Positions 1-7,766 of a stretch of DNA of 34,295 bases are shown one piece after another; within the stretch, counting starts at the first letter, position 1, and the number at the start of each line of letters is the position of its first letter. Location of the stretch: IMG/VR virus record IMGVR_UViG_3300022699_000291, positions 1 to 34,295 of that record; one strand, written 5' to 3'. Below the pieces are notes generated by a model that saw nothing but the letters and a program-made list of their open reading frames with translations, searched no databases and was not told the DNA's origin. The position numbers and the translations under genes are program-made. The DNA comes from a virus.

Positions 1-99
1 CTGCCTCTTGGAAGGATGCTGTTTCTTGTATAGCTTGTCCCGGTTGAGCCCCAACTTCTTGTGCACCTGGTAACGCTCCTTGACCAGGAGGAAGCCCGA
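1..99. repeat. Terminal direct repeat, left copy (circular junction)
   Basis: This 99-base stretch is identical to 34197-34295. Its odd length, typical of an assembly k-mer, and the uninterrupted reading frame across the joint indicate a circular assembly rather than a biological terminal repeat. It codes for part of the ejection-protein candidate split by the cut. Confidence 0.95.
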
Positions 100-676
100 C
101 TAATTGCTGTAAAAGAGATTGTTGCTGAGGAGGAAAGCGCTCAAGTGCTTGAGTTGGTTGGCCTCCAGGAGCAGCGCTCGCTTCTTCAATAAACGCTCTT
201 TCTTTTGAAACACCTTTTTTAGGAGCCGCTCCATCTTGAGGCCGTGTAATTTGATCAATTATGGAAGTTGCAAGTTGTGTTTGTCCTCCAGCCGTGAAGA
301 GTGCATATAATTCCGCGTTTCTGGTCGCAGTCGGTTCATCCATTCCAAATTTCATGAAAACATTTTTTATATGTCCTACATCCACTTCGGGTTTTCCCAC
401 TCCCCCTTTTCCCCGCTTAAGAAGAGAGGAATAAAGATCGGCATATTTCTGAGCTCTTTCAAAAGGCACTCCTTGTTCAGTGGCCTTTCCTATCCCCTGA
501 AGAATATCTAATGGACCGGCATCAGGCCCCATTTTTCCTAGAGTATCATCCAAAATGCTCCCGTATTTCTGTTCTTTCTTTTGCTCAAGGTATCCTCCTA
601 ATTGTTTACCTAAAGCAGAAGACAAGCCTGTGACGGCTTCCCCTAAAGGACTTCCATAAACTATTGGACTTGGCAT
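1..676 (-). CDS. Probable virion/DNA-ejection protein, N-terminal part (continues at 34196)
   Basis: The gene starts with ATG at 676, preceded by GAGGT six bases upstream. It runs off the window start and continues in frame at 34196 down to 33442, giving about 476 residues in all. This N-terminal part begins MPSPIVYGSPLGEAVTG. It has an Ala/Gly-rich start, a helical charged middle and a Pro/Gln-rich linker around residues 170-215. It lies directly downstream of the 171-residue Gln/Ala-rich protein and directly upstream of a 446-residue helical protein. In short-tailed phages this place is usually held by internal (ejection) proteins that leave the capsid with the DNA. No named domain was recognised, so the role is inferred from position and composition. 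Confidence 0.75.
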   Translation of the reverse strand, partial: MPSPIVYGSPLGEAVTGLSSALGKQLGGYLEQKKEQKYGSILDDTLGKMGPDAGPLDILQGIGKATEQGVPFERAQKYADLYSSLLKRGKGGVGKPEVDVGHIKNVFMKFGMDEPTATRNAELYALFTAGGQTQLATSIIDQITRPQDGAAPKKGVSKERAFIEEASAAPGGQPTQALERFPPQQQSLLQQLVGLPPGQGALPGAQEVGAQPGQAIQETASFQEA

Positions 677-692
677 TGTTTACCTCTTTTGC

Positions 693-1208
693 TCATTTTT
701 TCTGTCCCCCCGTAGCTGCACCTATTAATGCAGTAATGGCGTTCACTGTTCCTGGAACGATGCCTTGCTTCTGTTTGATCAATGGAGAAAACGTTTGTTG
801 GCTGAGAAGAGGCAAGAACTGACTGATGGCTTGTAATTGGCGATTTTGCCCAGCTTCTGCTAATTGACCATATTGAGAGCCTAACGAGGTCGAGAGCTCT
901 GATGCGCTCTTTGCTAGAGCTTGGTTGAGGGCTGAAGAAGACCCGGCGTTCGCATCTCCAAAACTTTGCTGGATCGATGGAACAATTTGTTGCTCAAAGG
1001 CCTGCTTAGCTGGATCTACATAGCTTTTCTGGAATATATCTTGCAGGTTCTCAGGCGTTTGAGGCTGAAGCATACTTCCAAAGGCTTGGCTTAAATTAGG
1101 TCCTAATCCCGTTAAAACAGAGCTATAGAGCTTCTCCTGCTCCGGGGTCAGCATGCTTACACTCCCCGTTTGTTGTGGGCCGCCCAGCCATGTCGTTGCG
1201 TTCCCCAT
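693..1208 (-). CDS. Small Gln/Ala/Ser-rich virion protein, likely ejection protein
   Basis: 171 residues, beginning MGNATTWLGGPQQTGSV. The start is supported by GGAGGAAG seven bases before the ATG, although this gives an 86-base overlap with the end of the upstream GNAT-like gene. The middle is rich in Gln, Ala, Ser and Leu and looks helical. The C-terminus has a short glycine/alanine hydrophobic stretch (ITALIGAATGG). It has no signal peptide and no catalytic motif. Size, composition and place between the tail genes and two large helical proteins resemble the small ejection proteins of P22-like phages (gp7 type), but no family signature was recognised. Confidence 0.7.
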   Translation of the reverse strand: MGNATTWLGGPQQTGSVSMLTPEQEKLYSSVLTGLGPNLSQAFGSMLQPQTPENLQDIFQKSYVDPAKQAFEQQIVPSIQQSFGDANAGSSSALNQALAKSASELSTSLGSQYGQLAEAGQNRQLQAISQFLPLLSQQTFSPLIKQKQGIVPGTVNAITALIGAATGGQKK

Positions 1209-1662
1209 CTTCTTCCTCCATGTATTCCATTAAGACACTTTTGGATCTTTTGAACCCATGTCTTTCACTATGTTTTGGATAATTGGTGATCCAGTAAACT
1301 TTCTTCAATTTTAGCTTTTTCATCAATTTCTTGACGAATTCTGAGAGCATTTTCACTGCTTTCCCTTTCCACCAATAATCATCATCGATGCTAAATGTAT
1401 TGATAATCATATCATTGGTTAAAGGGTTGATTACAAACCATAAAAATCCCTTCACGATATTCTCTTCGTCTGAGAGCACGTATAGATGGTTTAAAGGGTT
1501 AAGAGTCGGGCCATCTTTGCCCTGAATCAGACAGTGAAGCTCTTGATACTTATAAAAATCATCCACGGTGAATTCCCGTTGCTTAACTTGCTCAACGAGG
1601 TAGCGAGGGATATGCACCGGAGAAAATACTCTCATCCATTTCAGTTCGTTAGGATCTTTCAT
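1123..1662 (-). CDS. GNAT-like acetyltransferase-fold protein
   Basis: 179 residues. The central part reads INTFSIDDDYWWKGKAVKML followed by a long amphipathic helix and VYWITNYPKHSERHGFKRS. This is the usual order of a GNAT fold: beta4, the acyl-CoA pyrophosphate loop, helix alpha3, beta5, then an H..GF...... segment. The Q/R-x-x-G-x-G/A loop is degenerate (WKGKAV), so activity is uncertain. It overlaps the upstream fibre-like gene by 14 bases and the downstream gene by 86 bases, so it is co-translated with virion genes. The last 28 residues are encoded in the overlap and look low in structure. It may modify a virion or host protein, or be a structural derivative of the fold. Confidence 0.65.
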   Translation of the reverse strand: MKDPNELKWMRVFSPVHIPRYLVEQVKQREFTVDDFYKYQELHCLIQGKDGPTLNPLNHLYVLSDEENIVKGFLWFVINPLTNDMIINTFSIDDDYWWKGKAVKMLSEFVKKLMKKLKLKKVYWITNYPKHSERHGFKRSKSVLMEYMEEEDGERNDMAGRPTTNGECKHADPGAGEAL

Positions 1663-2224
1663 TCTGTTGCCCTATATATCGTATGTGTCCTATTAATCTT
1701 CCATTTCCTACTACTGCTTGATTGGCAGATGTGAATCCATCCCCTATGTTCCAAAATTCCCCGTTAAATGTGTTAGGCATCGCATTGATGACAATATCGG
1801 TCCCCCCAGTAAATGTAATTCCCGACGGCTGCACAACCCCGACAAAAGGCCAAGTTGAGCTAGTTGAGACCATGGCTACTTGATAAGGGAGCTTAAGAAT
1901 TAGGTTACCAGCTGCTGAGCCGGCGGAAGACCATGCGATATCGAACCAGATTTCCGTCATAATCCCCTGCCGAAAGGAATATCCCACTTGATGAGTGTAT
2001 GTGAAAGTGCCTGCTGTGGTGGATCCCTTTAGTTCTGGAATCCAGCTGCCTTGATCAACATCATAGTCGGCCTTAAGTGATCCATTGATTGCTCTAGCTA
2101 GAAGACTGTATGACCTTTGGAGTTCATCAACGAGGGAACGAATATAATCTGAAGTATCGGCAGGATTATTGGACTCAACTGCTGATAGATCTAAGGGATA
2201 AATGATGTTTGTCGGTAGGGTCAT
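1649..2224 (-). CDS. Tail-associated beta-rich protein
   Basis: 191 residues, starting MTLPTNIIYPLDLSAVESNN. The ATG overlaps the TGA of the gp10-like gene (ATGA), so translation is coupled. An N-terminal helix (about residues 25-50, DYIRSLVDELQRSYSLLARA) is followed by Gly/Thr/Ser-rich beta sequence with GSTTAGTFTYTHQVGYSFRQ. This is typical of phage tail-fibre or tail-tip C-terminal domains. No catalytic motif is seen. The short helix could be a trimerising or virion-attachment segment. The role as a tail tip or fibre component is inferred from composition and neighbours. Confidence 0.65.
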   Translation of the reverse strand: MTLPTNIIYPLDLSAVESNNPADTSDYIRSLVDELQRSYSLLARAINGSLKADYDVDQGSWIPELKGSTTAGTFTYTHQVGYSFRQGIMTEIWFDIAWSSAGSAAGNLILKLPYQVAMVSTSSTWPFVGVVQPSGITFTGGTDIVINAMPNTFNGEFWNIGDGFTSANQAVVGNGRLIGHIRYIGQQNERS

Positions 2225-4377
2225 ATGGTTCTGTCCCCTCTGGGCCTAAAATAAGGCTTAAATGCGTGTATTCGAAGGCTAGATTGGCCCGTCTCGTTCA
2301 TTGTAATCCTATGCTGGTACCCAAGGCCTCCTGCATATGCTCTTTTCCAAACTTTTGTTCTGTAAAACTTACGTAAATAGACTCCCCCTCCGGACGTATA
2401 TGTTCCAAAATCGGTAGCATCTATGCTGATATCAAAAGTGTTTGCATCGATGACAGTGACTAAGAACCCGATATCATTGATTTGACTCATCCCATTAACA
2501 CCATAGAGGAAGACCATATCATTTGTTGACCGACCATGCTGAAAGGAGGTAATTGTCACCCCTGCTGTAGCTGGTGATTTAGCGACCGCATTAGTGATAG
2601 GAGAGATGTAATTGAGATTTGGGAGGAAATCGATCTCTTGAGTGTGGTAGAAATCCTCATCATTGTCTTTATAAAATTGAATGTTTACCCTGGTTACTTG
2701 ATCAGTATCAACAAAGAAGTCGATGTATCCAAGCTGAGACTCTTTACCTTCTTCTTTGAAAGGAGCCCAATATGCTGAGTCGATTGTACATTCAATATCA
2801 CTGCCGTTGTCATCAGATCCGGTCTCTAGGACGTAGACTATGCCGTCGAAATCTCCTCCGACGAATAATTCAGTATTTCCGCTCATGAAAAAGGATAGCG
2901 CTGTAGTATTTCCGGCGTCTTTTGCTGCCCAATCAAGGTTATTGGCTACTGTAAAGTCCTCTGCGGCTAGATCTTGTGACACGTTTTGGGAATATCCCAA
3001 GACATTCATGTCGATTAGATACTTGCTCCATGAATTGGATTCTTCATCAAGAATGAGAGCTCCATTGGAGTCTGTGGAAACTACACTGGGATAAAGAGCC
3101 CATGTCCTTCTCTCGGAAAAGCTCCTTTTCACATAGACTTTCTCGAAAAAATCGTTATTGATCTCATCTGTGACGAAGTTTTGAATTCTTTCATCGATTC
3201 TCTTAGTGCTTACACCATCAGTTCCAGTAATTCCCCTATTGCCCATGGCAAAAATGTACCGATCGAATTCGGTTGAGGCCATTTTGGCGTCACAGGCCCT
3301 AAAGTCATTGATCTTATCCCACCTAAATGGTAGAGCCGGATCAGATGTAGGAGTAAGAGACCAAACAGAATTACTAAAGAGGACCACCAAAGAATTCTGA
3401 ATAAACCCGGCGGATATGATTTGTTCTCCTGTCGGCGCATCTACGAAACCTCCTTTGCCCGCGATGTTATCATCCCATGATGTAGAGCCATCAGGATTCT
3501 GTAACTGAGACCATCTGGCTCGTTGTGGATAGGTATTAGATCCTTCGAACGTATGAAGGAGTAGAAGTCTTCCTTTATAAGCATAGAGCAGCTTGCAGCC
3601 ATTAATGAAGGTGGCGGAATTGATTTGAGGCCTAAAGAGTGTGGTAGTAGTCGCTGAAGTTGTGTAATACCTTATCCCGTTTAGTCCCGATGGCGTGTCG
3701 TAGGATTTGCCATTTGTAAAATAGAGTCGATAAATCGTAGAAGAGCTCGTAGAAGCCGTAGAAGCCCAGTTATCAGAAACGACAAAATCAGTAACCGAAC
3801 TGTCGAAAATATCTGCATTATCAAGTGGCTGAAATCTTTGATTCGTTGAATCATAAATGGATGCCCTTTCTGTATCGAATGCTATGGTCTGTTTAACATT
3901 CTGAGGATCAACAAACTGTGATATTCCCATCACGCGTTCCCCAGGGATTATATAAACTACTCCTCCCGATGTCCAAGCCCCAAATCCTGTTGTGTCTACA
4001 TCATTTCCATCTGCATCTGTAAGCTCAAAAGTAGTGGCAGTGAGATTAGCTACAACATATTCATTCCCGTTGACTTCTGTCATTCCTGACACGTCCCAGA
4101 TGATGATAGAATCGCCATTGGTGAGATTGGTAGTGGATGTGACGGTAACCACTCCTGGATCAGCTTGACTAATGCCTGGGGCTACGATAACTAAGTTCGT
4201 CGAATGTCCATGGACTAATTTTCCAAGCTCATAAAATCCATTTCTCTTTTCTACGACTCCATGCTTGATATGGGCATTCTCTATATTTATAAATGCATCG
4301 GGAGGGATCATCCAAGGCTCGAGATCGGTATCTAATCCCGTTTGGAATGGAGCAATAAGAAATGGCTGATAGGACAT
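2221..4377 (-). CDS. gp10-like packaged-DNA stabilisation / tail hub protein with two FCCH-like domains
   Basis: 718 residues. The chosen ATG at 4377 follows GGAGGACGTTG and overlaps the preceding stop by one base (TGATG). The N-terminus (PWMIPPDAFINIENAHIKHG, then EKRNGFYELG) is the opening seen in the tail stabilisation proteins of short-tailed phages, such as P22 gp10 and its relatives. Two insertions have the pattern of the FCCH-like domain common in phage structural proteins. One is near residues 70-145 (GDSIIIWDVSGMTEVNG ... AWTSGGVVY). The other is near residues 600-680 (MVFLYGVNGMSQINDIG ... TYTSGGGVY). The rest is beta-rich. It should form the hub or nozzle closing the portal channel, next to the adaptor encoded upstream. 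Confidence 0.8.
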   Translation of the reverse strand: MSYQPFLIAPFQTGLDTDLEPWMIPPDAFINIENAHIKHGVVEKRNGFYELGKLVHGHSTNLVIVAPGISQADPGVVTVTSTTNLTNGDSIIIWDVSGMTEVNGNEYVVANLTATTFELTDADGNDVDTTGFGAWTSGGVVYIIPGERVMGISQFVDPQNVKQTIAFDTERASIYDSTNQRFQPLDNADIFDSSVTDFVVSDNWASTASTSSSTIYRLYFTNGKSYDTPSGLNGIRYYTTSATTTTLFRPQINSATFINGCKLLYAYKGRLLLLHTFEGSNTYPQRARWSQLQNPDGSTSWDDNIAGKGGFVDAPTGEQIISAGFIQNSLVVLFSNSVWSLTPTSDPALPFRWDKINDFRACDAKMASTEFDRYIFAMGNRGITGTDGVSTKRIDERIQNFVTDEINNDFFEKVYVKRSFSERRTWALYPSVVSTDSNGALILDEESNSWSKYLIDMNVLGYSQNVSQDLAAEDFTVANNLDWAAKDAGNTTALSFFMSGNTELFVGGDFDGIVYVLETGSDDNGSDIECTIDSAYWAPFKEEGKESQLGYIDFFVDTDQVTRVNIQFYKDNDEDFYHTQEIDFLPNLNYISPITNAVAKSPATAGVTITSFQHGRSTNDMVFLYGVNGMSQINDIGFLVTVIDANTFDISIDATDFGTYTSGGGVYLRKFYRTKVWKRAYAGGLGYQHRITMNETGQSSLRIHAFKPYFRPRGDRTI

Positions 4378-5066
4378 CAACGTCCTCCGATTATAATCGC
4401 CTGAAATTGTTGACTTCTAGCTCCACCAGAACCACTGGTAATAGCCAACGTTATGTCTGTTTTAACTCCCGCTACCGGTGCCGGTTTGGTTATGTAATTG
4501 ATTACGCGCTCGCTAGAGTTATCAGGAGCGAGGCATGTGAGCATTACCAGATAGTTAGAATTGAGCAAAACATCTGCATCCACTGAAATCTTATAAGTGT
4601 TTCCGACTTTAGCGTTTCCGGTCATATTAAGCCCAAAGCTAAGTGAGCCTGTATTGGTGAACTGGCCAAATGCAGTAATCATTTGGTTGATGCCGTACGA
4701 GGATTGGAATGTTGCCGGAGCAATCGGTGCATCAAAACGGAGATTAGAACACGAAACACCCTGTGATGTTCCTCCTAATCTTCCTCCTTGAGTAACTTGG
4801 ATGATGTTTGCTGGGTTTTGATCATCCATGATGTAGGCTTCTGACTCTTCGGTAGCCGCTCCTTTTGAGAACAGGAACATCATATCGTCTTCGCGGGTCG
4901 GATCGGTAGCTATTGGGCCTGCAACAGACTGTCTTCTGACCATATTGATGGTCCAAGGCTTGAGGGTTATGTCCCCTTCTTCGATCGCTGCCCAGTTATC
5001 GGTCAAGACCGTTGGATAATTTCTGATTTTTGTCAGGCTAGTAGGTAAATCTTTATCGTAAGCCAT
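4377..5066 (-). CDS. Virion structural protein, unknown
   Basis: 229 residues, starting MAYDKDLPTSLTKIRNYPTV after AAGGGG. There is a charged N-terminal half, then a beta-rich C-terminal half rich in Ser/Thr/Gly that ends SQQFQAIIIGGR. No signal peptide, transmembrane segment or catalytic motif is visible. It lies between the tail adaptor and gp10-like genes, and its stop overlaps the gp10-like start, so it is very likely a tail or neck component. The ASDV-like beta strands (KISVDADVLLNSNYLVMLTC) suggest a beta-sandwich or carbohydrate-binding-like fold. That is only an impression from the sequence pattern. Confidence 0.65.
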   Translation of the reverse strand: MAYDKDLPTSLTKIRNYPTVLTDNWAAIEEGDITLKPWTINMVRRQSVAGPIATDPTREDDMMFLFSKGAATEESEAYIMDDQNPANIIQVTQGGRLGGTSQGVSCSNLRFDAPIAPATFQSSYGINQMITAFGQFTNTGSLSFGLNMTGNAKVGNTYKISVDADVLLNSNYLVMLTCLAPDNSSERVINYITKPAPVAGVKTDITLAITSGSGGARSQQFQAIIIGGR

Positions 5067-5075
5067 TATTTCCCC

Positions 5076-5996
5076 TTAAAAATTAGCCATAGCTCTTGTG
5101 TTAAGTAAATTTTGGTTGGTACGCCTTAAAACATAGCCCAATTGCTCTTTATAAAGGGCTGTAGTCTCTCTATAAGCGTCCATTTCACCATAATCTGAGT
5201 TTATATCCCTCGCTGCCCCATAAGCAATACATGGGCCCCATTCATCTAGTAGTGGCCTATCAGTGGCGTTTACGAATTCTGTCGCTGTTGTTCCTGCTGT
5301 GGTGGTCACAAGTGAATTTGCATAGGCCTTCACCTTAAATCGGTAGGATCTATCAGGGATGGGAAAGAATTTGAAGACGTTATTGTACATCAAAACAGCT
5401 ACGGGTTCACCGGCTTGGAACTGAATGTATGAAAAATACACAGAGTCCCCACTGACAGGAGCGGTATTAAAAGTAGCCGTCACTGCTCCAGTGTCATAAT
5501 TAAGGGTAGCTACGCCGCCCTCTGAACCATCAATGGTTACATCTGAAGTTGTCCATTCTTTATTTGTATCTTGAAAGTATTCAACACTATCGGAGATGAC
5601 GGCGGAACCAGGTATTAAGGGAAACTGAATAGCTGAAGTAGAAAATGCTGTGGTAACACCATCGCCTGTCCCCACAGTCTGAGATGAGATATTTTCAGGG
5701 TTGTTTTCCATGAAAGTATCTGGATCTTGGTACCACAGCAAAAGCTTATTATTTAGATATCCCGCAGGCTCAAAATTCACGTATCCTGATGGGAAGGTAT
5801 AGGTCTGTTGGTTAGCGACGGTAATGAGATCGAAATAGGTATGGAAACGCTCTAGTTTAAGCTCAGCAGGAAAGGTATATTGGAAGTACTTATTGATATA
5901 CTCATCGAGTTGGGCATTTGAGAGCTCTTCAGGGTTATAACGCCCTGTTACTTGTCTTACTTTTGTTCTTATCTCTGAGAGACTCCAAATAGCCAT
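5076..5996 (-). CDS. Head-tail adaptor (gp4/gp6-like) with inserted beta domain
   Basis: 306 residues. The N-terminal segment, LSEIRTKVRQVTGRYNPEEL then LDEYINKYFQYTFP, and the C-terminal helix, with LDEWGPCIAYGAARDINSDY, match the helical adaptor that binds under the portal in short-tailed phages. Between about residues 105 and 190 sits a beta-rich insertion: GDGVTTAFSTSA ... VTIDGSEGGVATLNYDTGAV ... GDSVYFSYIQF. This pattern recurs in phage tail and baseplate proteins. The protein is longer than a minimal adaptor because of this insertion. It lies upstream of the gp10-like gene in the order expected for assembly of the short tail. Confidence 0.75.
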   Translation of the reverse strand: MAIWSLSEIRTKVRQVTGRYNPEELSNAQLDEYINKYFQYTFPAELKLERFHTYFDLITVANQQTYTFPSGYVNFEPAGYLNNKLLLWYQDPDTFMENNPENISSQTVGTGDGVTTAFSTSAIQFPLIPGSAVISDSVEYFQDTNKEWTTSDVTIDGSEGGVATLNYDTGAVTATFNTAPVSGDSVYFSYIQFQAGEPVAVLMYNNVFKFFPIPDRSYRFKVKAYANSLVTTTAGTTATEFVNATDRPLLDEWGPCIAYGAARDINSDYGEMDAYRETTALYKEQLGYVLRRTNQNLLNTRAMANF

Positions 5997-6003
5997 ATCT
6001 TAC

Positions 6004-6372
6004 CTATGAGTAAACTTCTCGCATTTGAAACCGGGATTTTCTGCCCGCCATCATTTTTTGCATTCTTCCCATTCCATCGGGTTTCCAGTTCCACATAGGA
6101 ATTGATTTTGATTCCACATGCCTAGCAATGAACCGAGGTATACGGTATTTCCCCCCATGGAAGAATGTAAAGGTATATTTGTTTTTCGAGTTTCCATAAC
6201 TAAATTTCTGAATCATGCCGGGCTCTTCTAGGTTGAAGAATTCATAATTCACTATTTCTCTGAGGAATTTCTCCTCTTTTTCTGAGATTTTTTTGTTAGG
6301 GTCATCCGGATCTATGATTGGAAGAGCCTGCATTCTTTTTAAATCAATTGGATCTTCTTGTGTTTGCTCCAT
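6004..6372 (-). CDS. Conserved-looking phage protein of unknown function
   Basis: 122 residues with a good AAGGAG site before ATG 6372. It has a charged N-terminus, a Phe/Tyr-rich middle (YTFTFFHGGKYRIPRFIARH) and a basic Met-rich end (GMGRMQKMMAGRKSRFQMRE). The pattern Y.F..G..Y.IP..IA.H.ES..IP.W resembles a small protein often found near the tail adaptor in short-tailed phages, but I cannot name a family. It lies between the decoration-like gene and the adaptor, just after a hairpin at 6389-6407 that could reduce or tune read-through into it. Confidence 0.6.
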   Translation of the reverse strand: MEQTQEDPIDLKRMQALPIIDPDDPNKKISEKEEKFLREIVNYEFFNLEEPGMIQKFSYGNSKNKYTFTFFHGGKYRIPRFIARHVESKSIPMWNWKPDGMGRMQKMMAGRKSRFQMREVYS

Positions 6373-6388
6373 ATTTGCTCCTTATAAA

Positions 6389-6407
6389 GGAGGGCTTAGC
6401 GCCCTCC
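6389..6407 (-). terminator. Hairpin after decoration-like gene, possible attenuator
   Basis: GGAGGGC at 6389-6395 pairs perfectly with GCCCTCC at 6401-6407 across a five-base loop. Read on the coding strand, it is followed by TTTAT. It stands between the stop of the decoration-like gene at 6413 and the next start at 6372. The T-run is short, so partial termination or mRNA protection of the abundant head transcripts is more likely than a full stop. Confidence 0.6.
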
Positions 6408-6412
6408 GTGTA

Positions 6413-7012
6413 TTAAACTACTGGTTCATCACCGCGAACGACTGCAGTCATGCTAGCTGACGAAGCACCTACTGCATTTGTTCCGAGTGTTAAACCACGA
6501 ATTCCAACGTTTTCAATTGGAATAGGTGTTCCATTAGTGTCACTCACTCTAGAAACAAACCCACCACTTACCCATGTTGAGTAAGCAGTAGTATTTTGAT
6601 CCAATGTGATTGCTGTTGAAGTGACTGATGCGACAGTAAATGTAGACTCTTGGTTTAAAGAGGTTCCAGATCCGTCGTCAGCTACTCCAGCTACACGAAT
6701 AGTATCACCTGCTGCAATTCCAACTTGTGTAATGTTAGAAGCAGTAATCACTCCAGGAGTATCGTTTGTGAATGCAGTGATTGCTGCACCATAAATCGCT
6801 CCTTGGTCTAAGGGTGTTACCCCATTTGTACCGGCAATTGTGCCTGCGTCAACATCTAATACAGATGCATCCGTAAAGCCTCTATTCCAGTACCATGAAC
6901 CGCCGTTAGTTAAATCGACGATTGTAATCTCTACTGGATCAAATCCACAATCCAAGTTGCGAGCAACTGCTGGGTTGGGGTTTGTCCATGAGAAGGTCTT
7001 AACCTGACTCAT
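6413..7012 (-). CDS. Probable capsid decoration/head protein with FCCH-like domain
   Basis: 199 residues starting MSQVKTFSWTNPNPAVARNL, with AAAGGAG upstream. Residues about 80-160 follow the FCCH-like pattern also seen twice in the gp10-like protein (IAAGDTIRVAGVADDGSG ... AYSTWVSGGFVSRV). The C-terminus (GIRGLTLGTNAVGASSASMT) is hydrophobic and Ala/Ser-rich. In related phages a beta-rich protein of this size just downstream of an N4-gp56-type coat gene often decorates the capsid. Here an HNH gene has been inserted between the two. The decoration role is inferred from position. Confidence 0.65.
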   Translation of the reverse strand: MSQVKTFSWTNPNPAVARNLDCGFDPVEITIVDLTNGGSWYWNRGFTDASVLDVDAGTIAGTNGVTPLDQGAIYGAAITAFTNDTPGVITASNITQVGIAAGDTIRVAGVADDGSGTSLNQESTFTVASVTSTAITLDQNTTAYSTWVSGGFVSRVSDTNGTPIPIENVGIRGLTLGTNAVGASSASMTAVVRGDEPVV

Positions 7013-7032
7013 ATACGAATTCTCCTTTGGAC

Positions 7033-7716
7033 TTAATCGATTTTTTCATTCATGTTTACTCTTCTTTTGTCTGCATGCACTTTCATGTGGCACTTATGGC
7101 ATAACCACTCCACTTCCAAAGGTTTCGAATAATCTTCGTGATGAGCATGAAGTTTTTCTTGAGCATCACATGAAGAGCAATAAAGGGGTTTTTCAATATC
7201 CCCTCTAAGAACAGCATTCCCAATGGCTGACCAAGCTCGCATTTTTTCTCTGTTTTTCTGTCTAAATACTTTAACAGCCTCAACTTTGCGTTTTTTACAT
7301 TCCTCTGAAAGATTCTTATAATATTCGCGCTGTTGAGCACAAAGATGCTCTTTATTTTGATCATAATATTTTTGGCTATACTTTCTTTTTTCTTCTTCTG
7401 ATAAATTCTTATACCTTTCTCGGCTTTTGGCATTAATTTCATCCCTATGAAGTTCGTAATATAATCGAGTAGAAGCACGTTTTTTCTCACGCTCTTCTTC
7501 TGACATATTTGCTTCACGCTCTTGCCAAAGATGTTTGTGAGTTTCGTAATGCTTTTTTCGAGTTTTCTTAACTGCATTGGGATTCTGTTTTCTCCAATTA
7601 AGCGTCATTTTATAGTGACAGGATTTACAAAAAGATTTAAGTCCCGATTTAAGGCGCTTATCCTTTCCAAATTCTTCACTTTTCTTATTTTCTCCACACT
7701 TTGTACATTTTTTCAT
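7033..7716 (-). CDS. Free-standing HNH endonuclease with N-terminal zinc ribbon
   Basis: 227 residues from ATG 7716, chosen because GGAGGTGGTT lies immediately upstream. An N-terminal zinc ribbon has Cys4, Cys7, Cys30 and Cys33 (CTKCGE ... FCKSCH). A long Lys/Glu-rich helical middle with repeated Y-Y-x-x-(N/H) blocks, of the YKNLSEE kind, leads to a C-terminal HNH nuclease. The nuclease has CSSC at 180-183, HAHHEDYSKPLEVEWLCHKC at 190-209 and a final His214. It should cut DNA using a metal held by the His residues, as homing-type HNH enzymes do. It sits alone between the coat and decoration genes and has no structural role. It is Lys-rich and lower in G+C than its neighbours, which fits a mobile, selfish gene. 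Confidence 0.85.
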   Translation of the reverse strand: MKKCTKCGENKKSEEFGKDKRLKSGLKSFCKSCHYKMTLNWRKQNPNAVKKTRKKHYETHKHLWQEREANMSEEEREKKRASTRLYYELHRDEINAKSRERYKNLSEEEKRKYSQKYYDQNKEHLCAQQREYYKNLSEECKKRKVEAVKVFRQKNREKMRAWSAIGNAVLRGDIEKPLYCSSCDAQEKLHAHHEDYSKPLEVEWLCHKCHMKVHADKRRVNMNEKID

Positions 7717-7766
7717 AACCACCTCCGGTTTCATGATAAATATCACAAAACAGGATTAATGTGTAG

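Noticed and set aside
1-99. Biological direct terminal repeat of a linear genome
   Set aside because: The repeat is short, lies inside a coding frame that continues across the join, and has an assembly-like length. A circular assembly is simpler.
7083-7577. 164-codon frame overlapping the HNH gene in another frame
   Set aside because: Its translation is Lys/Ile-rich without motifs, while the main frame has complete zinc-ribbon and HNH residues and a strong ribosome site.
7747-7766. Intron border next to the HNH gene
   Set aside because: The coat and decoration genes on either side are both complete with their own starts and stops, so the HNH gene is free-standing rather than intron-borne.
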